Positions 56,833 through 64,000 of a stretch of 64,000 nt of DNA are shown piece by piece. The notes below the pieces were generated by a model. It did not search any database and was not told where the DNA came from. It worked only from the letters and a program-made list of their open reading frames with translations. The stretch comes from Cepaea nemoralis (lineage: Eukaryota > Mollusca > Gastropoda > Stylommatophora > Helicidae): NCBI GenBank assembly GCA_014155875.1, contig JACEFZ010006323.1, positions 339,501-403,500 of the forward strand, read 5' to 3'. Every line of letters begins with the position of its first letter. Position 1 is the stretch's first letter. The position numbers and the translations under genes are program-made.

Positions 56833-57019
56833 GGTTGTCGTAAAATATCACTAAGGAGGATTGGTCCTGGGGCTGGCTACCTTTAAAGTTGACCACTTTA
56901 GCTTTGCAGTTCAACTAACCATGACCAAGATAAGGAAACAAGATAAGGTATCCAAAGAAGAGGAAAGGGGCCTCGATCGCAAATTACTACGTTTCACCTT
57001 GGAACATCGCCATAGTATA

Positions 57020-57171
57020 AGGGTGTATTTTTAATGACTGTGCAGCGTTTGAAAATATTGCCGGTCCAAGTTTTGTATTCACCCTCTGTAAAGTTCATGC
57101 AACACAATAGTAAATACAAAACTTGGACCGGCAATATTTCCAAACACTGCACAGTCATTAAAAATACACCT
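57020..57171. mobile_element. Foldback MITE, family M1, copy 3
   Basis: Arms of about 59 bp (GGGTGTATTTTTAATGACTG to CGGTCCAAGTTTTGTATT, and its reverse complement) surround a ~34-bp loop with GTTCATGCAACAC. A transcript would fold into a long hairpin. Confidence 0.9.
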
Positions 57172-57689
57172 TAGATACCTGAAATTTTAGGTGTACGAAT
57201 TTCTGCCACAGGTGGTTAGACAATGAAATATATTATAAGATTAACCATTTTTACTCTGTAAAACAAGGCGAAGGGGAGCAGGGTACAAGCCTCTAAGTGC
57301 AGGTAAGTCATGTCATTAGAACAAGAAATGCAAAAGAAAAAGAGGAAAATAGTGTTTTAACGCACTGACGAAAGAACTAGAATCAGAGATAAATGATATG
57401 GAGTAGGACACTGGGCTAGCGGCAGGAGATGGCTTGGCTGACTAAGATAAGTACCTGTGCTCCAGTATGAGATCAAGGACAAAAGAAGATAAAGACAACT
57501 GTGAGAATAACAAATACTCCATATTCGAAAATTAACTGTGACTGTGTATTTCAACTGATTAAGAGTTATGGGATGATCAATCTTCTTATTCAAACTTCCC
57601 GTAACTACTTTGGGTTTACAAATTAAAAAAATAAAAACAATGTCATTTACTGCCAATATAACACCTTGCGGTGTATGGCAGGGGGGTCT

Positions 57690-57865
57690 TTGAGCCTGAG
57701 GAATTATGGCCGCCTGGCTAGTGCAGTCGCCGCGAACTGCGCAGGATAGAGTTTTCTTTTTGCTCCCGACAGAGAAAAAAAATCCACACCTTACCGAGGA
57801 TTCCAACTCAGGTCTCCCGAAGAGGAATCCGGCATCCTAGGCACTCGGCCAGCGATTCGTCTAAA
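57690..57865 (-). mobile_element. tRNA-like SINE (unclassified)
   Basis: Reverse-strand TGGCCGAGTGCCTAGGATG (A box), then GAGTTGGAATCC (near B box) and GGTAAGGTG. Only one copy in the window, so the family is not defined. Confidence 0.5.
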
Positions 57866-58019
57866 CAAATCAAAATATAGTTAAAATATCTTCACAGTAG
57901 TTTTCCCTATGCAACAATCTTTAATTTGATATACAATACATGTTTGCTACCACACTAATAACTTTTAATTCATAACTTGACACAGCTCTACATCCCATTT
58001 TTCGTCATCCATTTTTATT

Positions 58020-58060
58020 TGGTCCAAACCTACTTTTTGTTTGGCACTGAATCTCTTAAT
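58020..58060. mobile_element. MITE family M2, terminal fragment d
   Basis: CTACTTTTTGTTTGGCACTG, then AATCTCTTAATT, one terminus only. Confidence 0.55.
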
Positions 58061-58094
58061 TGTTTCGCCCAATGTTCTGCTCATCCCATGTGAT

Positions 58095-58185
58095 ATATAA
58101 CTCTGCATCGTGCATCTGATGAGATGCTGCGAAACATGCCAGGCAATAAATAGAGCAACATATTGTTTGAGGCTTCTGTGTGTAC
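58095..58185 (+). mobile_element. Penelope-like element, 3' terminal fragment
   Basis: GATGAGATGCTGCGAAACAT, then GCCAGGCAATAAAT, matches the reverse complement of 61281-61330 downstream of the GIY-YIG domain. Confidence 0.5.
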
Positions 58186-58469
58186 ATTCACCGAGGGAAT
58201 ACGTTCGTTTAAAAAAGGCAATCAGCCGGACGGCATCTCAGGTGTTAAACTTGGAAGTAACTAGAACATAACAATATTTGCTTATGCCTACACTAATGAC
58301 AGCTCAAAGCAAGTGACTCGGATTGAAGTCACAAGCACTGCTTGTAACCACTCTCTTGTCTATGTCCGATAATTCCCTCGCTACTACCTCGCCGAGTTAA
58401 CCGTTGTTCGTGTAGCTTCCAGACTGGACAGACCTACTGACGAAATATCCAAACAATTCTCCTTACCAA

Positions 58470-58590
58470 CAGTTGAGTTGAGTTGAGTTGAGTTAAGAAC
58501 CGACATCACTGCACTCAGGACATTCCCATACGTGCTCAGTTCCCTCGTTCAACAGCCAGCGAAGAGTCATACTACTAATCGTTCCCACCT
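58470..58590 (-). mobile_element. LINE family G, 3' end with (AACTC)n tail
   Basis: Reverse-strand CTCTTCGCTGGCTGTTGAAC, GAGCACGTATGGGAATGTCC, then four AACTC units. Confidence 0.6.
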
Positions 58591-58614
58591 CTATCTGATT
58601 AAAAGTTCTCTACA

Positions 58615-58767
58615 GTGTGTATTTTTAATGACTGTGCACTGTCTGAAAATATTGCCGGTCCAAGTTCTGTATTTACCTATTATGTTGCATGAACTTTACA
58701 GAGGGTAAATACAAAACTTGGATCGGCAATATTTTAAAAGACTGCACAGTCATTAAAAATACACCCC
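58615..58767. mobile_element. Foldback MITE, family M1, copy 4 (inverted loop)
   Basis: Arms as in copy 3, but the loop reads GTTGCATGAACTTTACAGAG, the reverse complement of copy 3, so it inserted in the other orientation. Confidence 0.9.
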
Positions 58768-58831
58768 ACAAATCAGCTATCCAAGATCTGCTTATTATTA
58801 AACACATACAAAGACACACACTGCTTCTTAT

Positions 58832-58832
<1 letters not shown>

Positions 58833-58889
<57 letters not shown>

Positions 58890-58975
58890 GTTCCCTCCCT
58901 CCCTCACCCACCCACCCACCCACCCACCCACCCACTCACTCACTCACTCACTCACTCACTCACTCTCTCATTCAC
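58833..58975. repeat. (CT)n, (CCCA)n and (CACT)n compound microsatellite
   Basis: About 26 CT units, then CCCA and CACT tetranucleotides. Confidence 0.95.
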
Positions 58976-59067
58976 TCTAAAATAACATCGATAGTCCCGT
59001 GAATACCATTACACAGAGACACTCTACAGCATCAAGAAAGTTGATGGTCATGCCACACATTGCAACA

Positions 59068-59290
59068 TTAATTGATTCAGTGCCAAACAAAAAGTATCTT
59101 TGCACCAAAACATAGCACACAATCAAAATCAACAAGTACTGTGATATTAATGACCGTTCACGGAGCATTGAAATTGCGGAAGATACCAAGAAATAAACTA
59201 ACATGATGACCATAGTATGGTGATATATCATCCTTCTGTTCAAGTGGGAGGTCACATTTGGCGATATATTATCCTTCGACACTAATCAAA
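59068..59290. mobile_element. MITE family M2, copy b
   Basis: TTAATTGATTCAGTGCC at the left end and CGACACTAATCAA at the right; inverted relative to copy a. From 59291 to 59690 nothing is assigned. Confidence 0.75.
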
Positions 59291-59699
59291 TGACCAGCTC
59301 TAGACCGCCCCCAAGATCCAGTCACCTGTAGGCACATCTACTTCCACTCCACCAGTCACACAGTTCAGGCGCGAGACAGAACCCCAATCCCAGAGATCAT
59401 CCATCAGACCTATTCCCTACACCAAGAAGCTTGACACCAATTCTGGCAACAAGGAACCACATTGCACATCTAAATACATCGCCGCGCGGATCCCAACCAA
59501 TCGTCTGTAACACCACTTATGATGTAATCTAGTATATGTGAATGTTAATTATGGGATACACATAAGAAGCCTGTGTGTGAGTGCACGCGAAGATGCAGGA
59601 CGTGTGTTGAAGTCTCATTACAAACGACCTTCAATACGGAGACGATAAATGATGAGCATGTTGCCTGCAAGTCATGTTTGTTTTCTTTCGCTCGCTTTG

Positions 59700-59955
59700 A
59701 ACGCCAGCGTAGGGCACGCTAGATTTTATTTCTGCGAGTGGATTAGCTTTCCCTATTACCAATGTCCCTCGCCATCAGGCGAACCCACTCCGACTTCTGA
59801 GGTACTTATAATTTACGGTCTCCAAGTCAAGGACGAGAAGTCAACATGTTAGTCCAACTGACCGGTGTGATGACTGAACCCGCAACCTCGCCATCAACAC
59901 ACCGGAAGTTTAAGAGCAAGCGTTCATCCATTAGGTTACGCCGACCTCCTATTCA
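59700..59955 (-). mobile_element. SINE family S3, near full length
   Basis: Reverse-strand element with GGAGGTCGGCGTAACCTAAT at the head, then GGTTGCGGGTTCAGTCATC (B-box region) and GGAGTGGGTTCGCCTGATGG. Its (CAA)n tail is missing. Confidence 0.75.
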
Positions 59956-59984
59956 AGTGATAAAACAAGATCTTCTTTGGGTGG

Positions 59985-60065
59985 GTAGTGACTTGCCCTG
60001 GAATCACATACAGCCAAAAATGCTGGGGTTGACAGCTACGTCCTGCAAAGGATATGCAATTAACT
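59985..60065 (+). mobile_element. SINE family S2, 3' fragment
   Basis: CTGGGGTTGACAGCTACGTC, then CTGCAAAGGATATGC. Confidence 0.5.
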
Positions 60066-60439
60066 AATTGAAGGACAAAGGGTCACGTTTGAGCAGAACT
60101 GACCTAGCCAATCGCTCACAACCGTCTCACAAACCTATAATTTTCTACATTTTAAAAGTGAGCATTATAAATCAGAAATCTTCTTTCGCACCTTTTTACC
60201 CGAGTTATAATTTTGTAAACACTCCGAAAATAACGCCTGGACGATTTGGGGTCAGAATAATGACGTAGGTTTCAGATATTACATTACAGGTCATCTATTT
60301 AATGGAAGCGTGTTGTAAGTTCAGAGATTTGCCCCAGGTTGACTGATTTTTTATTTTCCCTGTGAAGATTTCGGCCAGGCAACACAATTTATTGGATATT
60401 AAAGCGGTGTCAAATAATCTGTAGATGGGGGAAGTGATG

Positions 60440-60801
60440 GTGGTGGTAAGTGGGAAGAGAAGAAGTAGAGGGAATAGAAGAGCAAAAGAAAGAGGAGGAT
60501 GAGGACAAAAGGAAGGATAAGGAGGAAGATATAGAGGAAGAGGAGGAGGAGGGGGAGGAGGAGAGGGAGGAGGAGAGGGAGGAGGAGAGGGGAGGAGGAG
60601 AAAAGAAGAAGGAGGAGGAGGGGAAGAAGAAGATGAAGCAGAAGAGAAGGAAGGGGGAGAAGAGGAGACGGAGGGGGAGGAGAAAAGGAGAGGGAGAGAA
60701 ATGGAGGAGGGAAGGGGAACAGGTGAAAGAAGAAAAAGAAGATCAGAAAAAGGAAAGAAAGAAGGAAGGAGAATAAGAAACGGGAAATAATATTTGAACG
60801 A

Positions 60802-60833
<32 letters not shown>

Positions 60834-60940
60834 AGAAGAAGAAGAAGAAGAAGAAGAAGAAGAAGAAGAAGAAGAAGAAGAAGAAGAAGAAGAAGAAGAA
60901 GAAGAAGAAGAAGAAGAAGAAGAAGAAGGAGAAGAAGAAA
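60440..60940. repeat. Purine tract with (GAAA)n and (GAA)n
   Basis: G/A only for most of 500 bp: GGAGGA-rich, then eight GAAA units (60799-60830) and about 35 GAA units (60831-60938). Such mirror-symmetric purine tracts can form triplex DNA. Confidence 0.95.
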
Positions 60941-61188
60941 CTAGATAAAATATTGGACTGTAGTGAAAATTATGGAATGCTGCACATCTGCTTGAAACGT
61001 ATTGTACAAATATTAACAAGATTGCGACAATGTCCCTGTAGTTGAAATTGAACGGACATCAGGACAATATAACAGAGAGTGAGACAGCAAACTAAAACGA
61101 GCGCTAAAACATATCTGATATACCTTCTTGTGTTCTTACTGCACTTCGGCTCGAGTGGTACATAGCTATATCATAATCATGCAACAAA

Positions 61189-61190
61189 AA

Positions 61191-61221
<31 letters not shown>

Positions 61222-61222
61222 A
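61189..61222. repeat. (AAAT)n microsatellite
   Basis: Eight AAAT units, possibly the tail of the adjoining Penelope-like element. Confidence 0.9.
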
Positions 61223-61259
61223 TTCAAAACAATGTTTTCCCGTAGTGAATTTGAATAAC

Positions 61260-61829
61260 AAAGACACAAACAATAGATTGCACGATTTATTGCCTGGCAT
61301 ATTTCGCTGCATCTCTTCAGGTACATACTGCAGAAATCACACAACTTACGTGAATTAACTAGATAAATCCTTCAAGTTGAAATATACAGATATTCGCACA
61401 GTAATGTCAATTATCTACCACGGTAACTTTAAGCTGACTAACATGTCTTTCCGCTTGCACAATTCTGGCTTACGTTGATTGATCATAATTGCTTCTGCAA
61501 ATGTTAACAAGCGAGTATTTTGTGTGTTAAACAACACGCGAAAGGCAGTGTCTCCGTCAACCACATGGCCGCTTTCGACAATGTGCCTACCAATTGAAGA
61601 CGCCGGGAGCTTCCGGTGTGTCGGCCTCACGAGGCTAGCATCTCCTGTGTGTTGTATCTTGTTGACCCATTGAGGTATCTGTTCTGACACTCGTTTGTTA
61701 AGCTGTCTCTCTGTTCTACCAATGTAGAAGGCCTGGCATCTACATGTGAATTGGTAAATACAATTGTTTGTGGCGTACACATCAACTTGTGCCTTTATAT
61801 GTAATTCCCCCCCCTCCCCCATCTTTTCA
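61260..61829 (-). pseudogene. Penelope-like element: GIY-YIG endonuclease domain
   Basis: Reverse-strand translation shows NNCIYQFTCRCQAFYIGRT (the GIY-YIG core, with CIYQ...FYIGRT), ERQLNKRVSEQIP, SSIGRHIVESGHVVDGD, then FAEAIMINQRKPELC with the expected catalytic Glu. In Penelope-like retroelements this C-terminal nuclease nicks DNA to start reverse transcription. No reverse transcriptase is attached here. The frame ends at 61415 and the 3' end continues to about 61260 (ATGCCAGGCAATAAAT). A 43-bp stretch at its upstream end, GAAAAGATGGGGGAGGGG onward, recurs at 63352-63395, which shows that this stretch belongs to the Penelope element and not to the mariner element fused in front. Confidence 0.75.
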
Positions 61830-62755
61830 TCTGTGTGAAACCGTTGCCCCTTGAGAGCTTTTTCTAGAGGTTCGAACAAATGAAAATCATAGGGTGACAA
61901 ATCAGGACCAAAGGCTGGATGTTGCAGAATTTCCCACTTCTTCCTTGCTAATGCTTCCTGCACAATCTGTGCGACATGCGGACGAGCATTATCGTGCAAC
62001 AAAACCACACCGCGAGAAAGCGTTTATTCTTGATGGCTTTTTGCAGCTTGCCTAGTGTTTGCAAGTAGTGGGTAGAGTTGATGTTAACACCAGGTTCTTT
62101 AAAGTCGGCCACCAATAGCCCTTCATGGTCAAAAAATGCGCTCAGCATAGCGTTACCAGCGGAAACCTGTAACTTGAATTTTTTGGCTTTTGGTGATCCA
62201 GCATGCTTCCATTGAATGCTCTCTATTTTGCTGATCGGCTCAAAGTGGTGAAACCATGATTCATCGCCTGCCACTATGCGGAAGAGAAATGCATCACCCT
62301 CCACTCTGTAACGCAGCAAGTGATTCAAACACCATCCCATGTGTTCCTCTTTTTGGTGGTCGGTCAACATTTTGGTACCCACCCATCTTCCGATATTGCT
62401 GTTTCATACGAATGATCTTTTGAATTGTCTCAATTAACACATCAAATTCTTTCGTTAGCGAACGTATGCTTCGACAACGGTTCATCTGTACTGCTGCATC
62501 AATTTTGGCGATGATTTTTTTCTGTTGCAACAGTATGCGCTTAACTCGGCCGTCGAAAATCTGTCGTGAACTGACGTCCTTTCCGAAACATTCGTGCCCA
62601 GTCTGTCACTATAGTTTTCGACACACATTTGTTACCGTACGCTGCCTGCATTCTTCGATGAATGTCCAATGGTCGACATCCTTCAAATGAAAGAAACTGC
62701 ATCACCGCTCTTTGAGCTTCTTTAGACGGATTTTGGATCAACCCGGACATTTTCT
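61821..62755 (-). pseudogene. Mariner (DD34D) transposase, frameshifted and C-terminally truncated
   Basis: It starts at ATG 62750 (MSGLIQNPSKEAQRAVMQFL). An N-terminal helix-turn-helix region (HRRMQAAYGNKCVSKTIVTD) is followed, after frameshifts near 62540, 62380 and 62010, by GDESWFHHFEP (first Asp, about 62264), LHDNARPHVA (second Asp, about 61992) and SPYDFHLFEPLEK (third Asp, about 61887). Exactly 34 residues lie between the last two, the DD34D spacing of mariner, a cut-and-paste transposase acting at TA sites. The frame passes straight into the Penelope nuclease at about 61821-61829, losing roughly the last 60 residues. All three catalytic Asp codons survive, but three frame breaks make it inactive. 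Confidence 0.88.
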
Positions 62756-62869
62756 CAACGGTCAGAAACAGAACCTATGCATCATAGGATGATAAGCACT
62801 TGCTCTTTATTCATTGGTCAGTACTTATCACATGACTATGACATGATAATGTTCAACGTATGCAATTAC

Positions 62870-63005
62870 GCGCGGTGCGGCACGGACGGATTTCAAATGA
62901 ATGCCCATATACGTACGCATGTCAATGGACACCGAACTGGCAGAATTCGTCACTTGGGGAATTGTTGTAGAGGTGATCGGTGCATCAATCAATCAATCAG
63001 TTGCC
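62870..63005 (+). mobile_element. LINE family I, 3' end with CAATCAAT tail
   Basis: CGTDGFQMNAHIRTHVNGHR, a decayed knuckle, followed by CATCAATCAATCAATCAG, like 16500-16545. Confidence 0.5.
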
Positions 63006-63059
63006 GTCTCCATAATGAAGACGATTTGGAAGCATACCGCATTACGCTGGTGTTCATAA

Positions 63060-63180
63060 AATGCTATGAACGTCGGTAGTTCAGAAACAGTAGCAAACTA
63101 CTGACGTAAATTTGCCTAAAATATCACAAACAGACAATACATACTGGGGGTGATTGCAACGTCCTTTTAAAGACATGTAG
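63060..63180 (+). mobile_element. SINE family S2, body
   Basis: GTAGCAAACTACTGACG, then TAAATTTGCCTAAAATATCAC and TGATTGCAACGTCC. Confidence 0.5.
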
Positions 63181-63214
63181 CTAAGTTTTTAAGTGTTCAA
63201 TTCTTTTCTGAACC

Positions 63215-63305
63215 GAAGTCAAAGTTGAAGTCCAGCTAACCGGTGTAGGGGATGAATCCTCTACCGCACCATCAGAGCACCGGAAGTTTAATGCTAGAAG
63301 ATATT
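63215..63305 (-). mobile_element. SINE family S3, fragment
   Basis: CCAGCTAACCGGTGTAGGGG, then AGAGCACCGGAAGTTTAATG. Confidence 0.6.
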
Positions 63306-63351
63306 AATCTGCAGAAGTCCGAATAAAAACACAAAACATGCCAGAGGATCC

Positions 63352-63396
63352 GAAAAGATGGGGGAGGGGGGAATTACATATAAAGGCACAAGTTTC
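63352..63396 (+). mobile_element. Penelope-like fragment
   Basis: Same 43 bp as the reverse complement of 61785-61829 (GAAAAGATGGGGGAGGGG, then AATTACATATAAAGGCAC). Confidence 0.6.
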
Positions 63397-63479
63397 GTCC
63401 GAATTCCTTTACAACTGAACAAAATTAATGAAATCTAAGCCTTTAATCAGCGGGAATGAACGAATTGACGAACCAGCGA

Positions 63480-64000
63480 ACTTTATTTTCATTGGGTCAC
63501 AAATTGGACTTACATGAAAGTGAATCTCAAGTACCAACCCTGGGAACTTGAAAATTAAACAGTATGCCAATGTTACTTATAACATCAGATGGAAGATGTA
63601 CAACGAGCACAATAGGGCAGACAAAAGCCGCATTTCAGAAAATGAAGAGTATCTTATGCAATAAGTCGCTATCAATGAATGTAAGAAAGAGAGTGCTAAA
63701 ATGCTATATAGAACCAGTTTTGATGTATGGCAGCGAATCTTGGAATGTAAATGAACAAATTAGGAAGAACTTAGAAGCAACAGAGATGTGGTTTTTAAGA
63801 CGAATGTTGCGAATTCCTTGGACTGCCAGAGTAACTAACAACGATTGCCTGAAAGAGGCTAATGAAACTAGAACACTATATACAACAATAAGAAAGAGAC
63901 AAACAGCTTTCTTTGGTCATGTGATGAGAAGAGAGGCATTGGAGAACATCGTGACAACTGGAAAGGTCGAGGGGAAGAGAGGCAGAGGCATACCAAGAGA
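63480..64000 (+). mobile_element. LINE family A, RT thumb and C-terminal part, cut by window end
   Basis: TIGQTKAAFQKMKSILCN, RKRVLKCYIEPVLMYGSES, ATEMWFLRRMLRIPWTARVT, FFGHVMRREALENIVTTGK and EGKRGRGIPR in one open frame from about 63590 to the end. This is the most intact family-A copy in the window; the polymerase motifs lie upstream and are absent or decayed. Confidence 0.85.

Noticed and set aside
59649..60067. Short plus-strand frames over 59.65-60.07 kb
   Set aside because: They lie on a reverse-strand SINE S3 and an S2 fragment and share no protein similarity with anything I recognise.
60399..61045. Poly-Ser, poly-Lys and Glu-rich frames
   Set aside because: Translations of the GAA/GGA purine tract.

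Overview
The window looks like non-coding, repeat-dominated nuclear DNA of a metazoan. An invertebrate, probably a lophotrochozoan such as a mollusc, fits the LINE types, the tRNA-derived SINEs and the TTAGGG-type telomere motif, but the species cannot be fixed from sequence alone. I recognise no ordinary host gene. Long open frames between 4.2 and 11.3 kb are products of a 27-bp tandem repeat, not genes.

Layout. 0-4.3 kb: a DNA-transposon end, a LINE 3' end, GA, CAGA and CTT microsatellites, one SINE and one foldback MITE. 4.26-11.18 kb: about 256 copies of a 27-bp minisatellite lying inside the reverse-strand C-terminal coding region of a LINE. 11.2-28.3 kb: fragments of at least four LINE families, several SINE families, MITEs, a deleted mariner-like copy, and separate minisatellites with units of 40, 21, 34 and 38 bp. 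28.3-42.1 kb: a nearly perfect giant palindrome (below). 42.1-49 kb: more LINE fragments, including reverse transcriptase and RNase H parts, and a 22-bp minisatellite grown next to an RNase H motif. 49-61 kb: trinucleotide and purine tracts, an 18-bp minisatellite, SINEs, MITEs and LINE 3' ends. 61.2-62.8 kb: a broken DD34D mariner transposase joined in frame to a Penelope-type GIY-YIG nuclease. 63.5-64 kb: a LINE fragment that runs off the window.

The standout is the palindrome at 28327-42139. Its arms are 6.9 and 6.8 kb, separated by a 79-bp spacer. It is flanked on both sides by the same hexamer AACCTA and splits a reverse-strand LINE whose reading frame resumes across the hexamer. It is therefore an inserted mobile element and not an assembly fold-back. 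Each arm carries an intact gene of about 279 codons with two C2H2 zinc fingers and an unrecognised C-terminal domain, and, divergently, a short frame resembling the BH1 region of Bcl-2 proteins. Each arm also has GAAGGAGC boxes with hairpins near its outer end, a 73-bp tandem array, a LINE fragment and a telomere-like tract near the centre. The 6-bp duplication and 5'-AG terminus recall Polinton/Maverick-type elements, but no polymerase, integrase or capsid gene is visible. I suggest a non-autonomous, end-duplicated (symmetrical) derivative of a virus-like element.

A second theme is that tandem arrays here are born from retrotransposons. The 27-bp and 22-bp arrays abut and partly copy LINE coding motifs, and one CTT/GAA tract continues a LINE 3' tail.
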